Positions 24,910-33,591 are shown, numbered from the stretch's first letter. The stretch: DNA of 64,000 nt from Oligoflexus tunisiensis (GCF_001748245.1 NZ_BDFO01000001.1:6167346-6231345); one strand, 5' to 3'. The notes: generated from the sequence alone by a model not told the origin. Numbers and translations are program-made.

Positions 24910-26373
24910 TCAGGGCTTAATGATACCGTGTTTTTCCAAGCGATAACGGAATGTGTGACGGGATATTCCCAAAAGATCCGCAGCCTTCGTTTGGTTGTTA
25001 TGGGTTTGTTCCATCGCCTGCAGGAGCAGGTCACGCTCCAAATCCTCCAGGTTGATTCCTTTTTCCGGCAGGATCATGGGATGCTGCGAAGATGCGGCCT
25101 GACGACTCTGCGCGCCGTTGATAACCACAGGTGTCTGGCTGATCGCAGCGGGAGTGAAGGCGGGTGCAATGTAAGGATCCAGGTCCACCTGAGACGATTC
25201 GAGTTCCGGGGTTCCATGAAAAACGATGGCGCGTTCCAGGACATTCTTCAGCTCGCGCATGTTCCCAGGCCAGACATGTGAGCGCAATTTTTCACGGGCA
25301 GCCAGCGTCACTTTTGGTGTTTCACATCCGAGTTCAGTCGCCACCCGACTGACAAAAAAATCGGTGAGAGCATCCAGGTCCTCCATGCGTTCACGCAGAG
25401 GCGGCAGGTAAACTGGCAGCGCCGAGAGGCGGTAATAAAGGTCACTGCGGAAATTTTTACTTTGAATCTCCTCCAAAAGATTCCGATTGGTGGCGGCCAC
25501 GATGCGGGCCGAAAAGCTGATGTCCTTGGTGCCACCCAGCCGTTTGAAACGACGATATTCCAAAGCCCGCAGCAGTTTGGTTTGCAGCTTCATGGGCATT
25601 TCCCCGATTTCATCGAGGAAGATCGTTCCGTTTTGAGCCAGTTCAAACAGCCCGAGTTTACGATCCCGGGCGTCGGTAAACGCGCCTTTTTCATAACCGA
25701 AGAGTTCACTTTCGAGCAGAGTTTCCGGAATGCTCGCACAGTTGATTTCCACGAAAGGCTGGTGGGCGCGCTCGGACCAATCGTGAATGGCCCGGGCTGC
25801 CAGTTCCTTGCCTGTCCCGCTTTCACCCAGGATCAAAACCGTGCTGGAACGGGATTTGGCGACCCGCTCGAGCTGTTGACGAATGCGCTTCATGGCCGCG
25901 GATTCACCGATCATCCGCACCGGTTCAGCCGTCACCTCATGTCCCGTGAGCTGACTGACTTTCTGTCGCAACGAGGAAAGTTCAGCGCCACGGTTGGCGG
26001 CGGCAACCAGCGCCTTCATATCGAAAGGTTTTTGCAGATAATCAAAGGCACCGAAGCGCAGCGCATCGACCGCCGATTCCACCGCTCCGTGAGCCGTGAT
26101 CAAAATAATCGGCATATCGGGTTTTTCAACACGCCACTTCTTGAGGAGTTCCATGCCACTGCCATCCGGCAGACGCAGATCACAGATGGCAAGATCCGGG
26201 CTGAAACCTTGAAAATTCTCCAGGGCCGTCCGCAGGGAATTACAGGATAGGACTTCCGCACCATTGGCTTTCAATTCAGTTTCGATGCTCCAGGCGAGCA
26301 TCTCTTCGTCGTCGATGATCAGGACCCGGGTACCGTTCAGGGCATTGCGTGGTAGCTTGGCTTTGGTGGACAT
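24910..26373 (-). CDS. NtrC-family sigma-54 response regulator with GAFTDA loop
   Basis: 487 residues: a receiver domain (Asp65 in AICDLRLPDGSG, acid pocket DDEE at 21-24), an AAA+ domain (Walker A GESGTGKE 183-190, Walker B TIFLDEIGEM) and a Fis-type helix-turn-helix (NNQTKAADLLGISRHTFRYRLEKHG). The sigma-54 contact loop reads GAFTDA (230-235) instead of GAFTGA, which may alter sigma-54 activation. A linker before the helix-turn-helix is long and rich in Ala, Gln and Ser. No histidine kinase is next to it, so it is an orphan. AAGGAG lies 11 bases before the ATG. Confidence 0.9.
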   Translation of the reverse strand: MSTKAKLPRNALNGTRVLIIDDEEMLAWSIETELKANGAEVLSCNSLRTALENFQGFSPDLAICDLRLPDGSGMELLKKWRVEKPDMPIILITAHGAVESAVDALRFGAFDYLQKPFDMKALVAAANRGAELSSLRQKVSQLTGHEVTAEPVRMIGESAAMKRIRQQLERVAKSRSSTVLILGESGTGKELAARAIHDWSERAHQPFVEINCASIPETLLESELFGYEKGAFTDARDRKLGLFELAQNGTIFLDEIGEMPMKLQTKLLRALEYRRFKRLGGTKDISFSARIVAATNRNLLEEIQSKNFRSDLYYRLSALPVYLPPLRERMEDLDALTDFFVSRVATELGCETPKVTLAAREKLRSHVWPGNMRELKNVLERAIVFHGTPELESSQVDLDPYIAPAFTPAAISQTPVVINGAQSRQAASSQHPMILPEKGINLEDLERDLLLQAMEQTHNNQTKAADLLGISRHTFRYRLEKHGIIKP

Positions 26374-26527
26374 TGTGCTGTGTGCTCCTTTTCACGAAGT
26401 TACCCTTAACAAGAAACATACCAGCCAATACCCATGGTCATTTGTTCAAGGATATTGAACTCTTATTCAGAAGACCCGGTTGAGCTGTGGGAAATGGAAC
26501 TCAAGGCGGCGGGATATCACACGGAAA

Positions 26528-26551
26528 GGGGAGGAACGTCCGATCCTCCCC
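26528..26551 (-). terminator. Candidate terminator after the 26569-27306 gene
   Basis: GGGGAGGA (26528-26535) and TCCTCCCC (26544-26551) form a perfect 8-bp stem with an 8-base loop. On the minus strand it is followed by a short T stretch and sits just after the stop of the secreted-protein gene. Confidence 0.5.
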
Positions 26552-26568
26552 GAAGGTCCAGACGATCC

Positions 26569-27306
26569 TTACTGAATATTGATATAGCGATTGAGCGAAT
26601 TCCCGTGCAGCGTCCGGACATGGAGCAGACCTTCACCCTGGAAAGGCTCCGGCAGACCACTGGTATATTCAAAGGCGCGGTCATCGGGCTGGGTGGCACA
26701 GACAGCTTCATCCGTAACGATTTCGGCAACGGGCTGCACGACCAGCACATCGGTCGGGTTTTTTACGATGCGCACCTCCTTCAGCACCATACAGCCGATG
26801 AAGAAGTAGGGGAAATGCCCTTGCAATTTGAGCGCCTGTTTGCCGCTTGCAGGATTCACATCAATAGCGGCGTTTTCCACGGTCGCATAAAGAAAATCAT
26901 CCGCCGATTCCGTCTTGCGGCGGGTGACATCCAGGCTGGCCCGAACCTGCTCGTTCTTCGCATAGATCACCTGGTAGTTGCCCTCAGGCACCACACCGAG
27001 TTTCACGGTCTGGATAAAGGGCGTGATACTTTGAATGCAGAAGGTCCCAGGATACTGATAGCTGGTGGCGGACACCGTAACCGTGCGGGCCTGAACATCG
27101 ACCTTGGCTTCAGCCCTTCCGATCTGATAGCAGGTATTCGGAAAATTCCCATGCAGGACAACTTCGACATTGTCGTTGTCATCGAACCCATAGGGGATGA
27201 AGATTTTCTCGATCTCAGCGGGAACTTCAACGGGGTCCTTGTCCTGAGCAAAGGCAACGGCGCTGGCACTCAAAGCCAGGCCGAGTCCAAGAATGAAGTG
27301 TTTCAT
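26569..27306 (-). CDS. Secreted hypothetical protein
   Basis: 245 residues with a signal peptide (ILGLGLALSASAVAFAQ). The mature protein looks beta-rich, with short strands and single cysteines (NTCYQIG, GTFCIQS, IGCMVLKE, AVCATQ). No catalytic motif is seen and no family is recognised. GGAGAGG precedes the ATG. It is followed by a terminator-like hairpin and lies 196 bp upstream of the NtrC-type gene on the same strand, separated from it by that hairpin. Confidence 0.7.
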   Translation of the reverse strand: MKHFILGLGLALSASAVAFAQDKDPVEVPAEIEKIFIPYGFDDNDNVEVVLHGNFPNTCYQIGRAEAKVDVQARTVTVSATSYQYPGTFCIQSITPFIQTVKLGVVPEGNYQVIYAKNEQVRASLDVTRRKTESADDFLYATVENAAIDVNPASGKQALKLQGHFPYFFIGCMVLKEVRIVKNPTDVLVVQPVAEIVTDEAVCATQPDDRAFEYTSGLPEPFQGEGLLHVRTLHGNSLNRYINIQ

Positions 27307-27555
27307 AATCCTCTCCGATGTGTTTGAACGTGTGAATCAGCTGCACCTGCTTTCTCCTGAGCAAGGAACGTACCGAATTCCCGAAACATTCTCCAGTCGC
27401 GGAAGAGGGACCTGTCGCATCCCATCCTGATGCATATGACGCAGACTTTGCGCCACCTGTTGACCAAAATATGACAGCAGCCCGGCCGGGGAACGGCTAC
27501 AATGGTTTGGACTGCGGCATGACCCGCAAATTCAACCCAATGAGGAGTTTGCAAC

Positions 27556-28200
27556 ATGTCATTTCTTAAATCGACTCATGAGCTCACGCCCACGGAAGAA
27601 TACTGGAATACAATCAGCCATGGGTTCGGCCTTGTGTTCAGCATCTTCGGCTTCATTCTGCTCTTTACCTGGCATCCGCAACCGATCACCTGGGACAAGG
27701 GATTCATCCTGGGCGTCTTTGGTCTTTCACTCATCGCGCTTTACCTGGCTTCCACCTTGTATCACGCAGCGAAGCAGCCTGAGCGCAAACGCTGGCTGAA
27801 GTACTGCGATCATGCGGCAATCTTTCTTCTGATAGCCGGGACCTATACACCCTTTTGTTTAATCGGGCGTGATGGACAGGGCCAATGGCTGGCCCTGACC
27901 GTATGGATCATGGCTGTGACAGGGATCGTCGCTAAATTTTTCCTGGTGGGGCGCTTTCGCTTTGTCTCCACACTGATGTATCTTTTTATGGGCTGGGTGG
28001 TGATCTTCTATATTGATTTTCTAAAAACGCTGCCCGAGGGGGAACTGACCTGGCTGGTGGCAGGTGGCGTGAGTTATAGCGTCGGCACCATTTTTTATCT
28101 GTGGCGCAGCCTCCCGTTCAGTCATGCGATCTGGCACCTGTTTGTGCTGGGCGGCTCCGTGTGCCACTATCTGGGTGTCCTCTTGTATTTGGCAATCTAG
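27556..28200 (+). CDS. Hemolysin III (HlyIII/PAQR) family membrane protein
   Basis: 214 residues with seven membrane helices. Family motifs: STLYHA (first His), YCDHAAIFLLIAGTYTPF (Asp and His) and SHAIWHLFVLGGSVCHY (two C-terminal His). These four polar residues form the metal site of the PAQR/CREST superfamily, which may act as ceramidase-like lipid hydrolases. The historic name hemolysin does not prove a toxin role. GAGGAG precedes the ATG. Its stop and the stop of the convergent small gene share one CTAG sequence. Confidence 0.92.
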   Translation: MSFLKSTHELTPTEEYWNTISHGFGLVFSIFGFILLFTWHPQPITWDKGFILGVFGLSLIALYLASTLYHAAKQPERKRWLKYCDHAAIFLLIAGTYTPFCLIGRDGQGQWLALTVWIMAVTGIVAKFFLVGRFRFVSTLMYLFMGWVVIFYIDFLKTLPEGELTWLVAGGVSYSVGTIFYLWRSLPFSHAIWHLFVLGGSVCHYLGVLLYLAI

Positions 28201-28385
28201 ACCGCTTTGCCATCCTTGACGTCCAGGGGCTTGGAATCACCGGGCTGGCGCTTTTTCAGCTCCTCTTCCACTTTTTTCAAGTGTTCCTCCGGAATATTAC
28301 TGACCTCGCGGCGTGCCGCCTCAACCATGATGCGGGCATCCTCGAGATCCTTCTTTCTGTTGAATTCCAGACAAATAATGCACAT
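28197..28385 (-). CDS. Small CxxC-containing hypothetical protein (62 aa)
   Basis: 62 residues starting MCIICLEFNRKKDLEDA, then an alternating charged helix (EEHLKKVEEELKKR). The N-terminal CIIC pair might bind a metal or act in redox chemistry. I chose ATG 28385 because AGGAG is five bases upstream. It converges on hemolysin III. No family is assigned with certainty. Confidence 0.65.
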   Translation of the reverse strand: MCIICLEFNRKKDLEDARIMVEAARREVSNIPEEHLKKVEEELKKRQPGDSKPLDVKDGKAV

Positions 28386-28450
28386 AAGATCTCCTGATCC
28401 AAAAATTGGGGGCTCCCCTGGCATATCACCACGAGTCGCGAGGTTTTTCC

Positions 28451-29266
28451 ATGCCTGATTTTGAATTTCTGAAGGTCACCCAGGCCCACAAGGTCGCCGA
28501 AATCAGTCTGAATCGGCCTGACAAGGCCAATGCTCTCCATGAAAAAATGTGGTTCGAAGTGGACGCGGCCTTTCGTTGGGCGGATGAAACGCCGGATGTT
28601 CGCGCGGTGGTCCTGCGCAGCGAAGGCAGCCGCTTCTGCAGCGGCATCGACTTTGAATTTGTCCTCAGCATCGCCCGCCGGATCGAAAAAACTCCGGATG
28701 GCCGGCGGCAGGAACAGCTTTTGGCGATCATTCGTTCTCTGCAAAACAGCTTTACGCGCATCGAAACCTGCCGCAAGCCTGTGATTGCAGCGGTTCAGGG
28801 TGTGTGCTACGGCGGGGGCATCGACCTGATCAGCGCCTGTGATATCCGCCATGCCGCAGCCGATGCCACCTTTTCGGTGAAGGAAGTGGACCTTGGAATC
28901 GTGGCGGATGTTGGCACCCTGCAGCGGCTGCCCAAACTTGTCGGTGAAGGACGGGCGCGCGAATGGGCGCTGACCGGCAAGGTTTTCAACGCGACGGAAG
29001 CGGAGCGGGCGGGGCTCATCAATACGGTGACACCCGATGCCCAAAGCCTTTTGGAACTGGCCCGCGAGCAGGCCGCGCGCCTTGCGGAAAAATCCCCGCT
29101 GGCGGTGCGTGGCACCAAACAGATTTTGAATTACAGTCGTGATCATACGGTGGCCGAAGGACTGGATTATGTTGCCGTTTGGAATGCTGGCATGCTGATG
29201 TCGCTCGATTTGAAACTGGCGATCGAAGCCGCGATGCAGCGCCGACAGGCGGAGTTTCCGGATTAA
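28451..29266 (+). CDS. Delta(3,5)-delta(2,4)-dienoyl-CoA isomerase-like crotonase
   Basis: 271 residues of the enoyl-CoA hydratase/isomerase superfamily. The oxyanion-hole segment CSGIDFEF and the block VQGVCYGGGIDLISACD match, and the ECH1-type acidic triad is complete: Asp125 in GGGID, Glu145 in VKEVD and Asp153 in VADVGTLQRLP. This makes a dienoyl-CoA isomerase, which moves double bonds during oxidation of unsaturated fatty acids, more likely than a plain hydratase. I chose ATG 28451, preceded by GAGG; the longer frame from 28406 adds residues without similarity. It is cytoplasmic, with no other beta-oxidation gene nearby. Confidence 0.87.
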   Translation: MPDFEFLKVTQAHKVAEISLNRPDKANALHEKMWFEVDAAFRWADETPDVRAVVLRSEGSRFCSGIDFEFVLSIARRIEKTPDGRRQEQLLAIIRSLQNSFTRIETCRKPVIAAVQGVCYGGGIDLISACDIRHAAADATFSVKEVDLGIVADVGTLQRLPKLVGEGRAREWALTGKVFNATEAERAGLINTVTPDAQSLLELAREQAARLAEKSPLAVRGTKQILNYSRDHTVAEGLDYVAVWNAGMLMSLDLKLAIEAAMQRRQAEFPD

Positions 29267-29273
29267 TGAGAAA

Positions 29274-29299
29274 GGGCCGACGGATCTTGTCGTCGGCCC
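29274..29299 (-). terminator. Hairpin between convergent genes, likely terminator for the PA14 lipoprotein gene
   Basis: GGGCCGACG (29274-29282) pairs with CGTCGGCCC (29291-29299), a 9-bp GC-rich stem. On the minus strand TTTCTC follows. Confidence 0.5.
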
Positions 29300-29327
29300 G
29301 AAAGGGTTATTCCCATACACACGCAAG

Positions 29328-30545
29328 CTATTTAAACGAGGCCTTGGGTACATAAACATAAGTGGACGCTCCGGGCGTCTTCCAGTACAGCTCAAGAGCA
29401 ATCTGGTAACGCGGTCCCTGGAAGTAATCGATCGTCAGGGCATGTTCACCGGCAGCCAGGGCAACGGTCGCTTCCTTGGCGGTCGGAGCATGCTGCCCGT
29501 CGTTGTCGATCAGCAGGGTGCCATCCAAATAAATTTTCGCGCCGTCATCGGAATTCAATTTGAACGTATAGGTACCATCACTGGGAACGATCAAACGTGT
29601 GGTGGTGTGCAGAGCAAACCATTCATTCAAGCCTGTGACGCCTGGAAAGCCGGCTGACCAATCACGTGGAGCGACGTTGTACTGATCCATGCAAACCGTG
29701 GTGAGCTTGGCTCCAATTTGGCTGAAATCAGGCAGTTTGCTGGTATTCACCGGCAGCTGATAAACATCCGCTGTGATCGGGAAGAACTCCGAACCCTGCT
29801 GACAGCCGACAAAAATCTGCTCGGCAGCCACGATTTTCACCGTGACGCTGGCTGTGACAGACGGATCGTCGATCAAGGCCGCTGTGATGGTGATATCAAA
29901 GCCGCCGCCTGTGGTGGGCGCAGTATAGAGACCGGTTTCATCAATGGTACCTGGATACATGCCATCACTGGCTTTCACCGTCCAGCTGACGTTGGCGGCC
30001 GTGGTTTCTCCCGAGATTTTGGCTGTGGCCTGCATGGGAGCGCTGCCGGCACGCAGAGACGTGGAAGGCACCGTGACGATCAAAGTCAAAGGTTCGGGAG
30101 CCGCAGGTGGTGCGGGCGTTTCAGGTGGTGTTACGGGATTGCTTGTTGGTGGAGGGCTGGTATCCTCGGGAGCGGCTGGAGCATTGTCCTCGGGAGCTGT
30201 CGGAGCATTGTCCGCGGGAGCTGCCGGTGCATTGTCCGCGGGCGCAGCGCCTGTATCGTCCGTTTCCGCCGGAACCTCGATTGTCGCATCCACGCCTTCA
30301 TAGACAATGGATTCATTCATTTCGATGCTGTCAGTCTCTATGGAAGTCTCAGCATCGGCCTGAGCAGGCAGGGCGGCGGTGGCATCGCCTTCACCGTCCC
30401 GGTTTCCGAAGCTACGGCCCGTCGCGTCGCCGGCAACCTCGGTGCTGGACATGGTTGCTGAATCACCTTGAAATCCTGCAGGCTTGCCGGAGCAGGCCTG
30501 AAGCGCCATGATTAAAAGGCTCAGAGATATCAAAGGCTTTCTCAT
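29328..30545 (-). CDS. Lipoprotein with PA14 domain and Ala/Pro/Asp repeats
   Basis: 405 residues. The lipoprotein signal ends at lipobox LQAC. Next is a low-complexity region with repeated DNAPxAPx units (see repeat entry), then an Ig-like segment (AKISGETTAANVSWTVKASD), then a C-terminal PA14-type domain: TYTFKLNSDDGAKIYLDGTLLIDNDGQH and HALTIDYFQG are its core strands. PA14 domains bind carbohydrates or sit in adhesins, toxins and glycosidases. Surface binding of glycans or cells is thus plausible but inferred. I chose ATG 30545, preceded by GGGAG, over the longer frame. Confidence 0.82.
   Translation of the reverse strand: MRKPLISLSLLIMALQACSGKPAGFQGDSATMSSTEVAGDATGRSFGNRDGEGDATAALPAQADAETSIETDSIEMNESIVYEGVDATIEVPAETDDTGAAPADNAPAAPADNAPTAPEDNAPAAPEDTSPPPTSNPVTPPETPAPPAAPEPLTLIVTVPSTSLRAGSAPMQATAKISGETTAANVSWTVKASDGMYPGTIDETGLYTAPTTGGGFDITITAALIDDPSVTASVTVKIVAAEQIFVGCQQGSEFFPITADVYQLPVNTSKLPDFSQIGAKLTTVCMDQYNVAPRDWSAGFPGVTGLNEWFALHTTTRLIVPSDGTYTFKLNSDDGAKIYLDGTLLIDNDGQHAPTAKEATVALAAGEHALTIDYFQGPRYQIALELYWKTPGASTYVYVPKASFK
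30163..30258 (-). repeat. Four 24-bp coding repeats in the PA14 lipoprotein
   Basis: Units begin at 30163, 30187, 30211 and 30235; each reads TCCKCGGG... and ends near GCATTG on the plus strand (the last copy is degenerate). They encode an 8-residue Asp-Asn-Ala-Pro-x-Ala-Pro-x unit and form a flexible stalk. Confidence 0.8.
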
Positions 30546-30861
30546 CGAGCGGACTCCCGAGTAAAAGGACCAAATAAGGTTGAAGTATCTTTCCCCTCTT
30601 TTCGGCTGCCGCAATTTGGAATCCTAAGACTTTTCCAAAGGACTTGAATATTTTCCTTTAAAGCCGCGATATTCATGCCTCAATCCCTGGATCCTCAAGA
30701 AACGGAAACCTGCCAATTTTCGAAAAATGCCATATTGACATCAACGCCGATTTGGACTAGGTTTTGCAAACCTTACGGCCGTGCCAATAAAGCACGTCCT
30801 TGCGCTGATGATCCCGTTGAACTGCACAATACGGCAATTGATCCGAAACAGGAGAACATCC
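30546..30861. other. Divergent intergenic region between two lipoprotein genes
   Basis: 316 bp between the PA14 lipoprotein (leftward) and the OmpA-type lipoprotein (rightward). It holds a candidate rightward promoter (30735-30763) and an AT-rich centre near 30640-30665. No gene seen. Confidence 0.6.
30735..30763 (+). promoter_or_regulatory. Candidate promoter for the OmpA-type lipoprotein
   Basis: A perfect TTGACA (30735-30740), a 17-bp spacer and TAGGTT (30758-30763), about 100 bp upstream of the start codon. The -10 box matches only in part. Confidence 0.45.
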
Positions 30862-31581
30862 ATGCTCATGCGTACCCGACCGCTCGCCGCTCTGGTTCTA
30901 ACCGCTCTTTTCTCTTGGCAAGTCGCCTGTTCCTCTCAGGAAGAAACAACCGAGGAAAGCATTCAACCCGCTGGTGAGGAATTCCCGGCTGAAGCTCCTA
31001 CGGATGCGGAAAAAACCGAGGCCGAGGCCAGCACCGAAAAGTCGGAAGCTGACCTGGAACAGGAAAAAGCCCTGGCCGAAGCCAGTGGTTCCGACTTTAC
31101 CGATCCGAGCCAGGTGCAATTGAATGGTGACGCAAGCACGTCGACACTTGTCGATCCTGTAGACAATACCGAGGCACCTGAAACTCCCGCGATGAGCGAT
31201 GCCCCCCTGGCACCGGAAGCTCCCATGGCCGACATGGGTCTGGATGCCGGTCTGGATACAGCGTCCAACGCTTCCGTATACTTTGCCAAAGCCAGCTCCC
31301 GGATCAGCCGGGACGATCGCGCGCAGCTGAAGGACATCGCGGCCAAATTGAAAGCCGACCGCTCCTTGAAAGTGACCCTCACCGGTCATTGCGATAATCG
31401 TGGCAGCACGGCCTATAACCGCCGTCTCGCAATCAAACGCGCCAAGGCCGTCCGTTCCGCTCTGATGAAAATGGGTGTGAAACGCGGGCAGCTGAGCCTT
31501 GGTGCCCCGCAGCTGGCTCAGACGGGTGAAACGGAAGAGGAACATGCTCAGAATCGTCGTGTGGAAATTGAGTTTCCATAA
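30862..31581 (+). CDS. OmpA-domain lipoprotein (Pal-like)
   Basis: 239 residues. Signal peptide with lipobox-like QVAC, an acidic low-complexity region (about residues 25-110, rich in Glu, Ala, Thr, Pro), then an OmpA peptidoglycan-binding domain: ASVYFAKASSRIS, LTGHCDNRGSTAYNRRLAIKRA and EEEHAQNRRVEIEF. Such proteins tie the outer membrane to peptidoglycan. In the key motif, GHTD of the family is GHCD here. AGGAG precedes ATG 30862 at good spacing. It ends at a bidirectional terminator shared with a second OmpA-domain gene. Confidence 0.87.
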   Translation: MLMRTRPLAALVLTALFSWQVACSSQEETTEESIQPAGEEFPAEAPTDAEKTEAEASTEKSEADLEQEKALAEASGSDFTDPSQVQLNGDASTSTLVDPVDNTEAPETPAMSDAPLAPEAPMADMGLDAGLDTASNASVYFAKASSRISRDDRAQLKDIAAKLKADRSLKVTLTGHCDNRGSTAYNRRLAIKRAKAVRSALMKMGVKRGQLSLGAPQLAQTGETEEEHAQNRRVEIEFP

Positions 31582-31594
31582 CGAGAAAAAAAAA

Positions 31595-31622
31595 GCCTGC
31601 CGGGATACGGCAGGCTTTTTTT
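31595..31622. terminator. Strong bidirectional intrinsic terminator
   Basis: GCCTGCCG (31595-31602) and CGGCAGGC (31608-31615) form an 8-bp perfect stem with loop GGATA. An A-run precedes and a T-run follows, so it works for both converging OmpA-domain genes. Confidence 0.92.
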
Positions 31623-31626
31623 ATTT

Positions 31627-32997
31627 TCACTTCTTGTAGATGATCCGGAAGACCACCCGGCGGTTCAGCTGACGGCCCTGGAAGTTGCCGTTATCCGCCA
31701 CCGGTCTGGCTTCCCCATACGACCGCGCTTCGATCGTATTCGGATCCAGTTTCTCGGAACGGACCAGGTACTCACGAATCACCCGGGCCCTCTGCAGACC
31801 GAGATCGTAGTTGTACTTCTCCTGACCCACCGAATCGGTGTGACCTTCAATGATCACCTTCTCGATCGCATTCTTCTTCAAATGCTGACCCAGATTGGTG
31901 AGAATCTCCCGGGTTCCTGGCAGCACGCGGCTGGCGGAATCGAAGACGAAGTTGATCCCACGCAGAACGAAGACCTCGTCGCCCTCTCCGGCTGGTTCGG
32001 CCGGTCCTGGCTCCGGTGTTTGCACAAACTTGGGAATCATCGGCGCGGATGCCTTCGGCTTCTGCGGCGCCACCATTTGCGGCGCTTTCTTCTCGCCCTC
32101 ACCCCCGAACACATAGTTGATACCCGTATAAACCCGCCAGTCGGCGGATGCGGTGCCATTGCCCGCTTCGGTTCCGGCACCGGCATGAAAGGCCAGGGCA
32201 TCGGTCAGGTCATGCTTCATACCGAGCAGCATCTCCGCTGCGGACGCGGAACGGGATTTGACCGTCTCGGTACTTTTCGTCGGCATGCCGGCATAGTATT
32301 CGAAAATCAGTTTGGTATCGATGGAGGTGAAGAGATAACTTGCGGCGAGTGAGGCGATATACTGATCTTCCAAGGGCTGGATCGGAAAACCGGCCACGCG
32401 CTCACCCGGTGAGCGTTTGCGGTAGCCGATGTTGGCGCCCAGGGCGATCTTATTGAAGGTGGTATCAAAGGCAAATTCGAAGTTGAATGTGGGTCCGCTA
32501 CCGGATCCGGTATAGGGATTGTTTTCGGTGACGTTGACATTGGTGCCCAAAATAAAGGCAATACCCCCATCCCGATCTCCATAGAGACGCCACTTGCTGT
32601 TGGCCCGGATTTCGGTCACCCCGTTTTTATCAAACTGCCCACGATCCCCATCGAAGTTCACATCCTGGTAGATGACCGAGGGAATACTGATCCCAATGTC
32701 CCAGAAGCTGGTGAGGCCCATCCCGAAGTTGATATCCGCCGCAACGATGGAATCGTTGACGTTGGCATCACGACCGCTGGCATCCTCGTAACGGGGCAGG
32801 GTATTCACCGCATAATTGGAGAAGAGCCCAAGATTGAAGATGCCCTTGCCCAGGGTTTCCGAAGACTGCACAGTCACGAAATCAAGGCCATTGGTGGTGG
32901 CATTGAAGTTCTGCAGATCGCTGCCGGTAATGTTGGCTAAACCCACGGACGCCGACGCGCTCAGGGAAAAACCTAAAATAAGGCGGAAAGCCTTCAC
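31627..32997 (-). CDS. Outer-membrane beta-barrel with C-terminal OmpA domain
   Basis: 456 residues. Signal peptide ending SVGLA, an N-terminal barrel-like region (about residues 25-305 with many alternating strands), a Pro/Lys/Ala linker (about 310-350), then an OmpA domain with INFVFDSASRVLPGTREIL, IEGHTDSVGQEKYNYDLGLQRA and GRQLNRRVVFRI. It is predicted to sit in the outer membrane and bind peptidoglycan. The start is GTG 32997 with AAGGAGG upstream, a strong site. The barrel part resembles transporter-like OMPs only loosely. Confidence 0.87.
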   Translation of the reverse strand: MKAFRLILGFSLSASASVGLANITGSDLQNFNATTNGLDFVTVQSSETLGKGIFNLGLFSNYAVNTLPRYEDASGRDANVNDSIVAADINFGMGLTSFWDIGISIPSVIYQDVNFDGDRGQFDKNGVTEIRANSKWRLYGDRDGGIAFILGTNVNVTENNPYTGSGSGPTFNFEFAFDTTFNKIALGANIGYRKRSPGERVAGFPIQPLEDQYIASLAASYLFTSIDTKLIFEYYAGMPTKSTETVKSRSASAAEMLLGMKHDLTDALAFHAGAGTEAGNGTASADWRVYTGINYVFGGEGEKKAPQMVAPQKPKASAPMIPKFVQTPEPGPAEPAGEGDEVFVLRGINFVFDSASRVLPGTREILTNLGQHLKKNAIEKVIIEGHTDSVGQEKYNYDLGLQRARVIREYLVRSEKLDPNTIEARSYGEARPVADNGNFQGRQLNRRVVFRIIYKK

Positions 32998-33039
32998 CTC
33001 TCACCTCCTTGTGACTGAGGCTTCACTCTGAAAATAAAA

Positions 33040-33064
33040 CAGAGGTGGTCATGGACCACCTCTG
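33040..33064 (-). terminator. Intrinsic terminator after the 33100-33591 gene
   Basis: CAGAGGTGGTC and GACCACCTCTG form an 11-bp perfect stem with a 3-base loop; on the minus strand TTTTATTTT follows. Confidence 0.88.
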
Positions 33065-33099
33065 ATTATACAGAATCTTTTAGATTTGCGCGAAATCGC

Positions 33100-33591
33100 T
33101 TACTTTTTTCCGGACTGGCCAGGATCGTTCTGTCCCGGATCGTTTTGTCCCGGCTGGTCAGGGCACTTGCCCTTGTCATCCTTGCCACCGTTTTGGTTGG
33201 GACACTCGGGTGGATCCTTCGGATCATCAGGATCCTTGCCACCATCATCCGGTGTTTTGGGTTTGCATTCCGTCTTAATATCTGTGACTTCCGTGGGTTG
33301 CAAGACGCCATCAAGGTTTTTATCCTTGCCTGACTCTGTAATCACCACAATGCCATCGCAGCCATAGGACGCGCTGTCCTCGGGCGGCAACTCTTTGATG
33401 TTTTCAAGTGTGGGGTAATCGGGATCACCCTTCTTGCCATTATCAGCCTTCGTTCCATCATCTCCTTTCGCACCAAGATCATCACCGCTCGACAGGAACC
33501 CTTGCTTTTGGATGTCCTGGAAGGACGCCCGGCAGCCGACAAAACCAAAAACCAGACCGACACAAATCATGACTTGAGAGATCCGAAGCAT
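33100..33591 (-). CDS. Small lipoprotein with Asp-rich loop and Gly/Asp/Pro tail
   Basis: 163 residues. Signal peptide with lipobox FVGC. After a short helix comes a Gly/Asp/Lys-rich stretch (GAKGDDGTKADNGKKGD, collagen-like in composition), then the DKNLDGVLQPTEVTD segment, which looks like a calcium-binding D-x-N-x-D-G loop, and a tail with repeated GQNDP. I chose ATG 33591 because AGAGG lies upstream; a TTG at 33597 is the alternative. Probably a surface lipoprotein; no function known. Confidence 0.72.
   Translation of the reverse strand: MLRISQVMICVGLVFGFVGCRASFQDIQKQGFLSSGDDLGAKGDDGTKADNGKKGDPDYPTLENIKELPPEDSASYGCDGIVVITESGKDKNLDGVLQPTEVTDIKTECKPKTPDDGGKDPDDPKDPPECPNQNGGKDDKGKCPDQPGQNDPGQNDPGQSGKK

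Noticed and set aside
25462..26250. Plus-strand open frame (262 codons)
   Set aside because: Antisense to the receiver and AAA+ domains of the NtrC-type regulator.
28277..29401. Minus-strand open frame (374 codons)
   Set aside because: Antisense to the dienoyl-CoA isomerase, whose triad is intact.
30163..30258. Regular 24-bp repeats as a CRISPR array
   Set aside because: They have no spacers, lie in frame inside a lipoprotein gene and encode a Pro/Ala stalk.
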